Below are positions 36,806-45,629 of a stretch of 64,000 nt of DNA, in pieces. This DNA comes from Natronincola ferrireducens (lineage in GTDB: Bacteria; Bacillota; Clostridia; Peptostreptococcales; Natronincolaceae): assembly GCF_900100845.1 (NCBI RefSeq), contig NZ_FNFP01000001.1, positions 434,001 to 498,000 of the forward strand, read 5' to 3'. Under the pieces are notes generated by a model, which did no database searches, had not been told where the DNA came from, and saw only the letters and a list, made by a program, of their open reading frames with translations. Made by a program: the position numbers and the translations under genes. Position 1 is the first letter of the stretch; each line of letters begins with the position of its first letter.

Positions 36806-36873
36806 TAAATATAGAATAATATTAAGATGAAGGATTAAAGCCTTAATCTCAATTTAAATGGGGGACAAGCATT

Positions 36874-38634
36874 ATGAAAAAACTTATTTCACTTCTATTG
36901 GTATTTATTGTATTATTTACTTCCTGTGTCTATGCCAACACCAATAGCAATACTGTCAGGATGCTGATGGATGGTAGACATATAGACTTTCAAAGGGTCA
37001 ATTTGATGATGGAGGGCAAAGCCGTAACCACTGATGTACCAGCTGTTATCCATCAAGATAGAACCTTAGTTCCTATTACATTTGTTGCTTTGGAGTTAGG
37101 GATAACACCGGAATGGAAAAGAGAAACGAGAGAAGTTGTTATTAAGACAAAGAATAAAGAAATCATATTAACCATCGACAGTCCTATAGCTACTGTTAAT
37201 GGAGAGAAGAAGGTATTGCCTAGTAATGTCCCACCTAAACTCATTACATATCAAGGCAATGGGAGAACCATGATGCCTATCGCATTTCTCAGTGAAGAAC
37301 TAGGCCTGGAGGCCATCTGGGATAGGACAACTAGAACAGTATCGGTAGAAAAAAAGCCACAGCCTCTACCAAGTAAAGCTGTAAAGGATGTTAATTTTGT
37401 CATAAATAATGGACTTCCTGAAATTCGAGTAAAAACTGGTGAAGAATTAAGTTACAATCAGTTTGCCTTATCTGAACCCCATAGATTGGTTTTTGATTTT
37501 CAGGAAGCAAAGTTTGATATAGTAGATAAAAATAAGCTTTTATCCAACGGAACCCTACGGTTGGATGTAAACAGTAGAGGTATAGGGAGTATTCGGGCAT
37601 CACAGTTTAATATAGATCCCTTTATAACAAGGGTTACGATAGAACTTGATGCAATGAGAAACCACCAAGTATTCTATGATAGCCAAACTGATGAAATGGT
37701 TATTCAATTGGAAGGTGATGAAGACAATAAAATTACAGAAGCTTTCCACTATGAAAAAATAAACAACCTTACCTCCCAACTGAAGCTCAACAGCACTACC
37801 CAAGTACAGTTTGGTTTTAGTGTAAGGGATTATGGGAAAATACTACAGGTTACCGTACCTAAGACAGCTATAGATTTATCAGTAAAGACAATGGAAATCA
37901 ATGATGGTTTTGTGGGAAATATATTTATTACAGAACATCTAAACAAAGAAAACTATCATATTGAAATTCTACTGCAGGATAATGTAGATTATAAGGTTGT
38001 TTCTCCAGGAAATACAAAGGAGTATATCATTGAGTTTACAGTTACCCAAAAACCTGGCATACCACTGATTGTTATTGATCCGGGTCATGGTGGCTCAGAT
38101 CCAGGGGCAACATCTCCTATTAACCGCATAAGGGAAAAGGACCTTGTATTGGATGTAGCCCACTATCTCAACAACCTATTATTAGAAGCTGGTTTCAGGA
38201 CATATATGACCAGAGAAACAGATGTTTCTGTGGTCCGAGAAGATAGGGCGGCTATAGCCAATCAGTTAAATGGTGATTTCTTTATAAGTATCCATGCCAA
38301 TTCATTTACTACTGAAGTACCCAGCGGTATAGAACATTACTATCATGCCGGTACAGATGGGACGGGAATGGATAGGGACAGTAAACAGGCTGGTAAAATC
38401 ATTCACGATACAATGATAGAGATGACCAAGTCCTATGGTATGCGGGATAGAGGTCTAAAAAAAGCAACAAATCTTGTTGTGCTAAGGGAAACAAAAATGC
38501 CAGCAGTGTTAAGTGAAATAGGCTTTTTAAGCAATCCCAATGATGCTGCTTGGCTAGCTACAGAAGAGTATAAGCAGGTGGTGGCAGAGGCTTTGTTTCA
38601 AGGTATTGTAAAGTATTTTCAAACAGTAAAATAG
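36874..38634 (+). CDS. Secreted N-acetylmuramoyl-L-alanine amidase (copper-amine-oxidase-like N-domain, AMIN, Amidase_3)
   Basis: A cell-wall hydrolase of 586 residues that splits the amide between MurNAc and the stem peptide. A signal peptide (about 1-21) is followed by a copper-amine-oxidase N-like domain (about 30-150, DRTLVPI and GRTMMPIAF), an AMIN-type region (about 175-390) and Amidase_3 (about 400-585). The Amidase_3 zinc residues are in IDPGHGGSDPGA, the Glu of REKDLVLDVA, and HANS; the catalytic Glu is in VLSEIGFLSN. Outside the cytoplasmic membrane. Probably for growth or sporulation-related wall turnover. Strong ribosome site (GGGGGA). Confidence 0.94.
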   Translation: MKKLISLLLVFIVLFTSCVYANTNSNTVRMLMDGRHIDFQRVNLMMEGKAVTTDVPAVIHQDRTLVPITFVALELGITPEWKRETREVVIKTKNKEIILTIDSPIATVNGEKKVLPSNVPPKLITYQGNGRTMMPIAFLSEELGLEAIWDRTTRTVSVEKKPQPLPSKAVKDVNFVINNGLPEIRVKTGEELSYNQFALSEPHRLVFDFQEAKFDIVDKNKLLSNGTLRLDVNSRGIGSIRASQFNIDPFITRVTIELDAMRNHQVFYDSQTDEMVIQLEGDEDNKITEAFHYEKINNLTSQLKLNSTTQVQFGFSVRDYGKILQVTVPKTAIDLSVKTMEINDGFVGNIFITEHLNKENYHIEILLQDNVDYKVVSPGNTKEYIIEFTVTQKPGIPLIVIDPGHGGSDPGATSPINRIREKDLVLDVAHYLNNLLLEAGFRTYMTRETDVSVVREDRAAIANQLNGDFFISIHANSFTTEVPSGIEHYYHAGTDGTGMDRDSKQAGKIIHDTMIEMTKSYGMRDRGLKKATNLVVLRETKMPAVLSEIGFLSNPNDAAWLATEEYKQVVAEALFQGIVKYFQTVK

Positions 38635-38657
38635 AAAATGACAAAAGTACAAACACT

Positions 38658-38692
38658 AAGGGGACGGAGAAATATTCTTTGTCCCCTTTTAA
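38658..38692 (+). terminator. Terminator of the amidase gene
   Basis: AAGGGGAC (38658-38665) pairs with GTCCCCTT (38681-38688), extended inward by G-T pairs and AGA/TCT, followed by TT and A-rich sequence. Confidence 0.75.
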
Positions 38693-38767
38693 TAGGAAAA
38701 ATAAGGTTGAAATATAACCTTTATTATAATAAAGTAAAGATGAAAGAAAAAAATTAGGAGGATTAAT

Positions 38768-39289
38768 ATGGAGTTTCTTGTAGGATATTTATTCATTTTC
38801 TTTGCTAAGGTAGCAGACGTAACACTGGCAACCATAAGAATGATTATGGTTGTAAAGGGCCGGAGGGTGCAAGCGGCCTTTATAGGATTTGTAGAAATTA
38901 TCATTTATATCCTCGCCATAGGCAAGGTATTAGCAGAATTGGATAATCCCTTTAATGTTCTTGCCTACGCCTTGGGATTTGCGTCTGGGAATTATTTAGG
39001 AATTTATGTAGAAGAAAAAATGGCTTTGGGAACCATCATTGTTCAAGTAATTACCCATGGCAATGCAATGCCACTGGTGGAGATCTTTAGAGAGCAGGGC
39101 TTTGGGGTCACAGTGGTGGAGGGTTATGGCAGAGAAGGTATGCAGCATCTTTTGAGTATAACCATTCAAAGAAAAAACCTATCAAAGGTCTATAGAATAA
39201 TAGATAATTATGATAAAAAAGCCTTTGTTACAGTAACAGATGCCAGGTCAATCCGTGGAGGGTATTTTACACAACTGAAAAGAAGATAA
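38768..39289 (+). CDS. UPF0316 / DUF2179 membrane protein
   Basis: A 173-residue protein. Three N-terminal membrane segments (about 3-22, 33-55, 62-82) with TLATIRMIMVVKGR and GFASGNYLGIYVEEK fit the UPF0316/DUF5698 region, and the C-terminal cytoplasmic DUF2179 domain (VVEGYGREG, TIQRKNLSKV, DNYDKKAFVTVTDARS) follows. The function is not established for the family. Monocistronic with an AGGAGG site. Confidence 0.87.
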   Translation: MEFLVGYLFIFFAKVADVTLATIRMIMVVKGRRVQAAFIGFVEIIIYILAIGKVLAELDNPFNVLAYALGFASGNYLGIYVEEKMALGTIIVQVITHGNAMPLVEIFREQGFGVTVVEGYGREGMQHLLSITIQRKNLSKVYRIIDNYDKKAFVTVTDARSIRGGYFTQLKRR

Positions 39290-39340
39290 ATAAAGCATAG
39301 TATCGTCCCATCTATAATATAATGATATAAAATGAGACTT

Positions 39341-39460
39341 AATTCGGAGGGGGTTTTTATTCCCTCTGAATTGTAGCCGAATTTACTTCGAGGATGTAGT
39401 GCTTGACGTCCACTTATACAACGTGAAAGTGGAAGTCTTAGCAATACACCGAAGATAAAA
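39341..39460 (+). ncRNA. Candidate structured RNA element upstream of the GerMN gene
   Basis: Two hairpins. The first is AATTCGGAGGG (39341-39351) with CCCTCTGAATT (39362-39372), one G-U pair. The second is a long interrupted stem from 39382 to 39459: TTTACTTCG/CGAAG-A-TAAA, TGTA/TACA, GCT/AGC, GAC/GTC and TCCACTT/AAGTGGA, about 26 pairs around an 11-nt loop. No long T tract follows. No known riboswitch consensus recognised. It could be a leader element of the next gene, a stand-alone RNA or a dispersed intergenic repeat. Confidence 0.5.
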
Positions 39461-39496
39461 GAAAAGGTATTAAATTGTTGAGGGGGACGAAAAGAC

Positions 39497-40507
39497 ATGA
39501 AAGGTTATCGATTGCTGGCTATTGTCATGATACTTTGTGGGGTTCTTGTGTTATCAGGGTGCCAAAATCCACTTACCAGACTAGTAGGAGAAAGAGAAAC
39601 CTCTGATACGTCTCATGTAAGCTATCTTATCGACACTGAAGGTTTTGTCGATGAGGAAAATGTGGGATTGAGAAAAACAGTACTTTATTATAGAGATGAA
39701 AAGGGGCTTGTTATCCCTGTTATGAGAAGAATACCGTGGGAGGAAGGAATTGCTAAAGCAGCAATAAATCAATTGGTGGATAGACCTATTGTTAGGGAAG
39801 ATTTATCTATGATTGGATTATTACCTGTATTGCCAGCTAGTACAGAAATTATAGGCATGTCAATAGATGATGGGTTATGTAGGGTGGATTTCAATAAAAA
39901 TATTTTATCCTACAACAGCGAACTAGAAGAAAAAGCCATTGTTCAATCTATTGTGTACACCTTAACAGAATTTGAGGCTATTGATAAGGTACAAATTATC
40001 GTAGAGGGTAATATTATGAAAAAACTTACCTATGGAACAAATATAGAGAAACCTTTACGAAGACAAAATATTAATCTAACCCATGAACTGTCTGAGGAAA
40101 ATATCCCAGTAGTTGTCTATTATAAAGGAACCACCAATGGAGAAGAAACCTTTTTTGTTCCAGTCACCAAGGGAGTATCTGGATTGAAGGCGGATATCAA
40201 ATCAGTTGTGGCAGCCTTGTTGGAGGGAGTCCCAGAAAATAGCGGTCTATATAGTGAAATACCCTATGGTACCACCGTTAATGACGTATATGTGAGGGAT
40301 GGAGTAGCCTATATAGACCTTTCTCAAGAAATAAAAAGGATGCCAGAGAGCCCACAGCATCAGCAGTCCTTAGTATATGAGCTGGGCTTAACCCTAAGGG
40401 AAGTAGAGCCTACTATAGCTCAAGTAAGAATTTTATCCAATGGTACAGAAATACAGCTAAACAGCAATGTCAGTCTTAACCTACCAAGCTTTTCAAATGA
40501 ATTTTAA
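39497..40507 (+). CDS. GerMN-domain lipoprotein (sporulation/germination GerM-like)
   Basis: A 336-residue lipoprotein with signal peptide and lipobox VLSGC (Cys22), then two GerMN domains. The first is about residues 50-180 (LYYRDEKGLVIPV, VDFNKNIL), the second about 205-330 (VVYYKGTTNGEETFFVPVTK, AYIDLSQEI). GerM in Bacillus is needed for normal sporulation and germination and locates to the forespore channel. GGGGGA site. It precedes rph, and the two terminators between them make it a separate unit, although the gerM-rph-rdgB order is familiar in spore formers. Confidence 0.9.
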   Translation: MKGYRLLAIVMILCGVLVLSGCQNPLTRLVGERETSDTSHVSYLIDTEGFVDEENVGLRKTVLYYRDEKGLVIPVMRRIPWEEGIAKAAINQLVDRPIVREDLSMIGLLPVLPASTEIIGMSIDDGLCRVDFNKNILSYNSELEEKAIVQSIVYTLTEFEAIDKVQIIVEGNIMKKLTYGTNIEKPLRRQNINLTHELSEENIPVVVYYKGTTNGEETFFVPVTKGVSGLKADIKSVVAALLEGVPENSGLYSEIPYGTTVNDVYVRDGVAYIDLSQEIKRMPESPQHQQSLVYELGLTLREVEPTIAQVRILSNGTEIQLNSNVSLNLPSFSNEF

Positions 40508-40515
40508 AGGACTAA

Positions 40516-40545
40516 GACCGGGCTTTTTAGCCTGGTCATTTTATT
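40516..40545 (+). terminator. Terminator of the GerMN gene
   Basis: GACCGGGCT (40516-40524) pairs with AGCCTGGTC (40529-40537), one G-U pair, followed by ATTTTATTT. Confidence 0.8.
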
Positions 40546-40552
40546 TAAACCA

Positions 40553-40580
40553 ACCTGACTAGACTCTAGTTCAGGTTTTT
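40553..40580 (+). terminator. Second tandem terminator
   Basis: AACCTGACTA pairs with TAGTTCAGGTT (one bulge) around a 5-nt loop, followed by a T run. Confidence 0.7.
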
Positions 40581-40705
40581 CTATAGATAAAAAATAAAAG
40601 TTTTGGGGAAACTTTCATAGGAAAAGAAAAGTATGATACAATACAACGTAGAAAGAAACCTATAATAAAAAAAATATTTATTACATATAGAGAGGAAGAT
40701 TTATT

Positions 40706-41482
40706 TTGAATAGGATAGATGGAAGAAGCTATGATCAATTACGTCCAGTGAAATTCACCAGAAATTTTACAAAACAAGCCCAAGGTTCTGTATTGGTAGA
40801 AATGGGGGAAACAAAGGTTATATGTACTGCTATGATTGAGGACAGGGTTCCACCCTTTTTAAAAAATACAGGAAAAGGTTGGATTACGGCTGAATATTCT
40901 ATGTTGCCTAGTTCAACAGAAACCAGGAAAATAAGGGAATCCTCCAGAGGGAAAATTGATGGTAGAACCCAGGAAATTCAAAGATTAATCGGCAGAGCTC
41001 TTAGGTCTGTAGTAGACTTAGACAGTATAGGAGAAAGAACTATATGGATAGATTGTGATGTTATTCAGGCCGACGGTGGGACAAGAACAGCTTCTATTAC
41101 AGGGGCCTTTGTTGCATTAGTAGAGGCTGCCAATACACTGGTGGAAAGTGGTACACTTTCCAAGCTTCCTATAAAAAACTTTGTATCAGCCATAAGCGTA
41201 GGTGTTGTAGAGGAGAAGCATCTTCTAGATCTATGCTATAAAGAGGATTCAAAGGCAAAGGTAGATATGAATATTGTTATGACGGATAAAGGTGAATTCA
41301 TAGAAGTACAAGGTACTGGAGAGGAAGCCCCCTTCTCTAAAAATGATTTAATGGAGCTTTTAAAGTTAGGAGAAAAAGGAAATGCTGAACTGATTGCACT
41401 TCAAAAATCTGTATTGGGGGATATAGCAGATAAGGTGGGAATGATTATAAAAGATACTGTGGGGGATAAGAATGAAAAGTAA
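40706..41482 (+). CDS. rph: Ribonuclease PH
   Basis: A phosphorolytic 3'-5' exoribonuclease that trims tRNA 3' ends, 258 residues. Typical motifs are [61 protein letters not shown] and VDMNIVMT. Starts at TTG 40706 (GAGGAAG upstream). Overlaps rdgB by 11 nt; rph, rdgB and the phosphodiesterase gene form a three-gene operon usual in Clostridia. Confidence 0.96.
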   Translation: MNRIDGRSYDQLRPVKFTRNFTKQAQGSVLVEMGETKVICTAMIEDRVPPFLKNTGKGWITAEYSMLPSSTETRKIRESSRGKIDGRTQEIQRLIGRALRSVVDLDSIGERTIWIDCDVIQADGGTRTASITGAFVALVEAANTLVESGTLSKLPIKNFVSAISVGVVEEKHLLDLCYKEDSKAKVDMNIVMTDKGEFIEVQGTGEEAPFSKNDLMELLKLGEKGNAELIALQKSVLGDIADKVGMIIKDTVGDKNEK

Positions 41483-42086
41483 TAGTGCTGTTATTGCTAC
41501 TGGCAATCAACATAAGTTAGAGGAAATTGGAGCTATATTAAAGGACTTTAATCTAGAGATAAAGTCTATGAAGGATGTAGGCTTAGAGGGGCTGGAAATC
41601 ATTGAGGACGGCAACACCTTTGAAGACAATGCCTTGATTAAAGCTAGGACTGTGATGGAAAAAACAGGATTTATGACGATAGCCGATGACTCTGGCTTAG
41701 AGGTGGAATTCTTAGCTGGTCAACCAGGAGTTTATTCCGCTAGGTTTGCAGGAGAAGGGGCGACAGATAGAGACAATAACGAGAAACTTCTAAAGCTGTT
41801 GGAGGGTGTTGCTTTAGAAGAGCGAAGGGCTGGATTTGTTTGCGTCATAGCTGTCGTTATGCCTGATGGAGAAAGTTTTACTGTAAGGGGAGAGCTTGAT
41901 GGTATCATAGGATTTGAGCCAAAGGGGCAAGGGGGATTTGGATATGACCCCTTGTTTATGACTAGAGAATATGAAGGATTAAGCTTAGCAGAAATAAGTC
42001 CAGAGGAAAAGAACAAGATTAGCCATCGAGCCCAAGCTTTACAAAAGATGAAAAAGGTTTTGGATGAAAGGCTAAGGAGTGAATAG
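41472..42086 (+). CDS. rdgB: RdgB/HAM1 family XTP/dITP pyrophosphatase
   Basis: A house-cleaning nucleoside triphosphate pyrophosphatase of 204 residues that removes XTP and dITP. Motifs are [12 protein letters not shown] at the N-terminus, [41 protein letters not shown] and [11 protein letters not shown]. Overlaps both neighbours' coding or ribosome-site regions, so it is translationally coupled with rph. Confidence 0.95.
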   Translation: MKSNSAVIATGNQHKLEEIGAILKDFNLEIKSMKDVGLEGLEIIEDGNTFEDNALIKARTVMEKTGFMTIADDSGLEVEFLAGQPGVYSARFAGEGATDRDNNEKLLKLLEGVALEERRAGFVCVIAVVMPDGESFTVRGELDGIIGFEPKGQGGFGYDPLFMTREYEGLSLAEISPEEKNKISHRAQALQKMKKVLDERLRSE

Positions 42087-42087
42087 A

Positions 42088-42558
42088 TTGAGGATAGCAG
42101 TTTTGGGGGATAGTCATGGAAATACAGAGTGTATAGATGTATTTATGAAAAATATAGGAGATGTAGATTATATTATACATACAGGAGATAACTTTGCTGA
42201 TATAGAATATATTGCTGAAAATTATGCCGTCAATATTATAGGTGTTAAGGGGAACTGTGATTTTCAATCAAAGGGTAAGAATGAGCTACTGGAAGTGATA
42301 GGAGGCAAAAAATTCTTTGTTACCCATGGACATCAATATGCTGTAAAGTATGGATTAAACAATATTTTTTATAGAGGTAAAGAATTGGAAGCTGATGTGG
42401 TTGTTTTTGGACATAGTCATATACCCCATTATTCCTTGGAGGAGGATATGATTCTTTTAAATCCTGGCAGTATAAGTCTACCTAGGGGAGGGTCATCCAA
42501 GGGGTTTGCTATATTAGATGTCAACAAGGATATCACTGTAGAGTTTGTAGAAATCTAA
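42088..42558 (+). CDS. MJ0936/YfcE-type metallophosphoesterase
   Basis: A 156-residue calcineurin-fold phosphodiesterase. Metal-binding motifs are GDSHGN, IHTGD, GVKGNCD, THGHQ and FGHSH. The best start is TTG 42088, 8 nt after AAGGAG; the GTG at 42079 is part of that ribosome site. It follows the rdgB stop by one base. Substrate unknown; family members hydrolyse cyclic nucleotides or artificial phosphodiesters in vitro. A second paralogue lies at 56637-57140. Confidence 0.9.
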   Translation: MRIAVLGDSHGNTECIDVFMKNIGDVDYIIHTGDNFADIEYIAENYAVNIIGVKGNCDFQSKGKNELLEVIGGKKFFVTHGHQYAVKYGLNNIFYRGKELEADVVVFGHSHIPHYSLEEDMILLNPGSISLPRGGSSKGFAILDVNKDITVEFVEI

Positions 42559-42582
42559 TGTAAGGTTATTGTTGGAGGACTG

Positions 42583-42614
42583 ATGTTGGGGGAGAATTGA
42601 TTCTCCCCCAACAT
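42583..42614 (+). terminator. Terminator hairpin of the rph operon
   Basis: A perfect 14-bp stem (42583-42596 with 42601-42614) with a TTGA loop. The T tail is short (TTGAAAT). Confidence 0.7.
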
Positions 42615-42765
42615 TTGAAATCAAAACATAGAAAAAAGATTTAAGTTCTTTATTTACAGTTTACATAAAAAATATAAAAGTGTGGAAAAACAAAGAAATT
42701 CTGTGAAAAATCAAGTATAATTTTGAAAGTGTAAGGAAATCCTTAATAAAGACCAATAAATTTTA

Positions 42766-42795
42766 TTGACTGAACCACGAAAGTTATGTATACTA
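42766..42795 (+). promoter_or_regulatory. Upstream promoter P1 of the tRNA operon
   Basis: TTGACT (42766-42771), 18 bp, TATACT (42790-42795). Confidence 0.65.
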
Positions 42796-42831
42796 TAACT
42801 TGTCCTCGAAAGACAGGATAACAAAAAACAT

Positions 42832-42860
42832 TGACATGTGATATAAAACATGTTAATATA
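42832..42860 (+). promoter_or_regulatory. Promoter P2 of the tRNA operon
   Basis: TTGACA (42832-42837), 17 bp, TAATAT (42855-42860), 27 bp before the first tRNA. Tandem promoters are typical of stable-RNA operons. Confidence 0.75.
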
Positions 42861-42886
42861 TTGTATTGTGATAGAAAATATTTATG

Positions 42887-42959
42887 CGGGTGTAGTTCAG
42901 TGGTAGAACTTCAGCCTTCCAAGCTGACCGCGAGGGTTCGATTCCCTTCACCCGCTCCA
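42887..42959 (+). tRNA. tRNA-Gly(UCC)
   Basis: Cloverleaf with acceptor GCGGGTG/CACCCGC, anticodon loop CTTCCAA (TCC) and an encoded CCA. Confidence 0.95.
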
Positions 42960-42968
42960 TTTATTTAT

Positions 42969-43045
42969 GTACCCATAGCTCAGCTGGATAGAGCATCGCC
43001 CTTCTAAGGCGAGTGTCCGGGGTTCGAATCCCTGTGGGTACGCCA
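42969..43045 (+). tRNA. tRNA-Arg(UCU), copy 1
   Basis: Acceptor GTACCCA/TGGGTAC, anticodon loop CTTCTAA (TCT), discriminator G, encoded CCA. Identical to the copy at 43371-43447. Confidence 0.95.
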
Positions 43046-43053
43046 TTTATTTT

Positions 43054-43130
43054 GGTGGGTGTAGTCAAGTGGTTAAGACACAGGATTGTGGCTCCTGCAC
43101 TCGTGGGTTCGAATCCCATCATCCACCCCA
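43054..43130 (+). tRNA. tRNA-His(GUG)
   Basis: Acceptor GTGGGTG/CATCCAC, anticodon loop TTGTGGC (GTG), extra G-1 at 43054 opposite discriminator C73, encoded CCA. Confidence 0.95.
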
Positions 43131-43142
43131 TTAAAAACCTGA

Positions 43143-43218
43143 TGGGATATAGCCAAGTCGGTAAGGCAACGGACTTTGACTCCGTCATTCGCAGGTTCGA
43201 GTCCTGCTATCCCAGCCA
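43143..43218 (+). tRNA. tRNA-Gln(UUG)
   Basis: Acceptor TGGGATA/TATCCCA, anticodon loop CTTTGAC (TTG), discriminator G, encoded CCA. Confidence 0.95.
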
Positions 43219-43262
43219 AGTTAAATACTGGAGGGATAGTTAATAAATATTCCTAATTATAT

Positions 43263-43337
43263 GCGGAAGTGGCTCAGTGGTAGAGCATCGCCTTGCCAAG
43301 GCGAGGGTCGCGGGTTCGAGTCCCGTCTTCCGCTCCA
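43263..43337 (+). tRNA. tRNA-Gly(GCC)
   Basis: Acceptor GCGGAAG/CTTCCGC, anticodon loop TTGCCAA (GCC), encoded CCA. Confidence 0.95.
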
Positions 43338-43370
43338 TTTTTTATAAAACATTAAAAACTCCATACCTAA

Positions 43371-43447
43371 GTACCCATAGCTCAGCTGGATAGAGCATCG
43401 CCCTTCTAAGGCGAGTGTCCGGGGTTCGAATCCCTGTGGGTACGCCA
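43371..43447 (+). tRNA. tRNA-Arg(UCU), copy 2
   Basis: Identical over its 77 nt to the gene at 42969-43045, with an encoded CCA. Last gene of the tRNA operon. Confidence 0.95.
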
Positions 43448-43460
43448 TTACATATAGCTT

Positions 43461-43499
43461 AAAAGGTATAGATATGAAAAGATATCTATACCTTTTTTA
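43461..43499 (+). terminator. Terminator of the tRNA operon
   Basis: A 15-bp perfect stem (43461-43475 with 43482-43496), a 6-nt loop and a T run. Confidence 0.88.
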
Positions 43500-43524
43500 A
43501 TTTTTTGAAATAACTATCCTACTT

Positions 43525-43567
43525 TGACCACCATAAATATTTTTATATATTTTGGTGGTCTTTTTTA
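43525..43567 (+). terminator. Second hairpin with strong T tract
   Basis: GACCACCA-T-AAATAT pairs with ATATTT-TGGTGGTC and is followed by TTTTTT. From there to 43890 (about 320 bases) I see no gene, only AT-rich sequence and the ribosome site GAAAGAGGTG of the next gene. Confidence 0.7.
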
Positions 43568-43895
43568 TTGTTGAAAGTGCATAAAATTAACTAATTACCT
43601 AACCTTTTATACTCATTACTTTAAAAAATATAATGGAATATATTTATTTTAAATAATGGAGATACTAGCAAATAGTTAGGAATTGTAGTTTCAGGGGTTA
43701 GGTCTATTGTTAGTTTTTCTACAGAATAATCTCAAGGATTATTAAAGTTAGGGAGGTGGGGAAAAGCTAAATATACCCATTCTAATAAAAATCTCTTAAA
43801 ATCCATAGAATGGCTATTTAGAATTAGCATTTACTTTTATAGGTATCGAGATAAGGAATAGGATTTAAAGCAATTTATTTGAAAGAGGTGATATT

Positions 43896-45455
43896 TTGAG
43901 AAGATTTAGGAGTAAAGATTTGGTTTTCTTTGTTTTACTTACTTTCATATTTTCACTTATAGTTCCCAGTGGTCAAATGAATGTTGCTGCAGAAGGAAAC
44001 CTAAAAACAGTATCTTCAACAGTTACCCAAAGTGTTTATCATGACCCTAATGATGACACAGATGAGGAACAGGATATAACGTTACATGTAACATATGATA
44101 GAGGAGACCCTACTGTTACTGTAATCAGAGAGCATCCATCTAGAGCACTTCATTTTGATGTAGAACGATCTGGTGGATTAGTACAATCTGCTGTAGTTAA
44201 ACTTCCTAATGGAGAGATAATAAAAGAATGGACAGGACAAGGTGGAGAGAAGAACAATCTCATTGACTGTGAAATGGCATATTGGCACTGGATTTATACT
44301 CCTAGTGGTGTACTAACAATCAGTAGTAGTGCGTGCAGATGCCCTAGAGAAAAAAACAGAACACTTGTGGTAAAAAAAGTAGTTGAAAGAAATGAATCAC
44401 AAGAGGAACCGAAGGCATTCAGTGATCCCCTATTGCCCATGGACAAATTTGAAATAAATATAACCGGACCCGATGGGTATAATCATAGTATTTTCCTTGG
44501 TGATAATGAAAGCAAGACAATTGAAAACTTAAAGGAAGGATATTATACCATAACAGAAAAAATAAAGGGTCTAGAAGAGCTAGGCTATGAGCTAGTAAGG
44601 ATATCTTCTTCTTGTGGTGCTGAGTCTTCCACAGAGACCCTCACTGTATACGTAGAGCCCCATCAAAAAGCACCTGTTACTGTAACGGTAATCAACAAAA
44701 AAATAGATCCCCTACCCCCGCCACCCGACACACTAATTTTAAAAGTTAAAAAAGTCGTAGTAAATTCACCGGATAATCCACCAGAAAATTACAAAGTAAA
44801 AATATACAAATATGACGAAGATACTGGAGAAAAAGGTGAGAAGGCAACAGAATTCACCATAAGCCCTGATCAGGAAATAATATTATCACAACCCCAAGAG
44901 ATTGGAACATATATCATTATCGAAGAAAAACCAACCCATGAAAGATTCTCAAGTGTATCCTATGCAGTAGAGTATAAAGATTTAGAGGAAAATGGCACTA
45001 CACCAATGAGAGGCACAATATTAGAATCCAACGAAGGAAAAGTTTTTGAAATTCGTGGGGATATTGAAACCATCATTACCATAACCAATACCTTCTCTAC
45101 ACCACCAACAAAACCTGAAAACGGAAACGGTGGTGATAATGAAAACGGAAATGGTGGTGATAATGAAAACGATGGAGATAATGGAAATGGAAGCATCCGT
45201 GATCCAGATCCTAAGCCAAAAGAACCGACAGTTGAAATAGAAGAAGATATTCCACATGAAGAGGAAGAACCGGTAATTGAAGTAATAGAAGAACCTGAAG
45301 AACCACAGGATCCGGAGGAAGAAATAATCTTAGAAGAAGAAGTTCCAGTAGGTATACCACAGTTACCTAAAACGGGAGAAGGAAACCCAATAGGGTTATA
45401 CTTATTAGGAGGACTTCTAACAATTATTGGAATTAAATTAAGAAGAGCTTGCTAG
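43896..45455 (+). CDS. LPXTG-anchored surface protein with SpaA/Cna-B-like domains
   Basis: A 519-residue exported protein. It has a Sec signal peptide (about 1-33), an N-terminal region with a Cys-containing stretch (SSACRCPRE), and two or more prealbumin-like repeats, each beginning with the VKKVV-type strand (LVVKKVVERN and LKVKKVVVNS) and ending in a TVTVINK or TITNTF strand, as in DUF5979/SpaA pilin modules. A low-complexity NGGDNEN linker and an acidic Glu/Pro-rich stalk (about 425-480) follow, then the sorting signal LPKTG (from residue 490), a hydrophobic helix and LRRAC. TTG start with GAAAGAGGTG upstream. The class D sortase 175 bp downstream is its likely anchor enzyme. Confidence 0.85.
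   Translation: MRRFRSKDLVFFVLLTFIFSLIVPSGQMNVAAEGNLKTVSSTVTQSVYHDPNDDTDEEQDITLHVTYDRGDPTVTVIREHPSRALHFDVERSGGLVQSAVVKLPNGEIIKEWTGQGGEKNNLIDCEMAYWHWIYTPSGVLTISSSACRCPREKNRTLVVKKVVERNESQEEPKAFSDPLLPMDKFEINITGPDGYNHSIFLGDNESKTIENLKEGYYTITEKIKGLEELGYELVRISSSCGAESSTETLTVYVEPHQKAPVTVTVINKKIDPLPPPPDTLILKVKKVVVNSPDNPPENYKVKIYKYDEDTGEKGEKATEFTISPDQEIILSQPQEIGTYIIIEEKPTHERFSSVSYAVEYKDLEENGTTPMRGTILESNEGKVFEIRGDIETIITITNTFSTPPTKPENGNGGDNENGNGGDNENDGDNGNGSIRDPDPKPKEPTVEIEEDIPHEEEEPVIEVIEEPEEPQDPEEEIILEEEVPVGIPQLPKTGEGNPIGLYLLGGLLTIIGIKLRRAC
45118..45190 (+). repeat. Short tandem repeats coding Asn/Gly/Asp-rich linker
   Basis: Imperfect repeats of GGTGGTGATAATGAAAACGG within the surface protein gene, coding repeated NGGDNEN units. 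Likely a length-variable spacer. Confidence 0.75.
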
Positions 45456-45485
45456 AATTCTCAACAAAATAGACATCCATTAGGT

Positions 45486-45515
45486 GCTAGCCATAGCATT
45501 ATGGCTGGCTTTCTA
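45486..45515 (+). terminator. Terminator of the surface protein gene
   Basis: GCTAGCCATA (45486-45495) pairs with TATGGCTGGC (45500-45509) with one G-U pair, followed by TTTCT. Confidence 0.75.
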
Positions 45516-45629
45516 ATATTGCTGAGGATAAGAATTTATAGGAAGATTAAATTATTAAACATTAAAAATAAATTAGAAAGGAAAATGCATAATGAATTCC
45601 CCTATGTTTTCATTATGTAGGTGGAGGGT

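Noticed and set aside
42961-43448. ORFs of 60-76 codons on both strands over the tRNA cluster
   Set aside because: They are translations of tRNA genes and their spacers.
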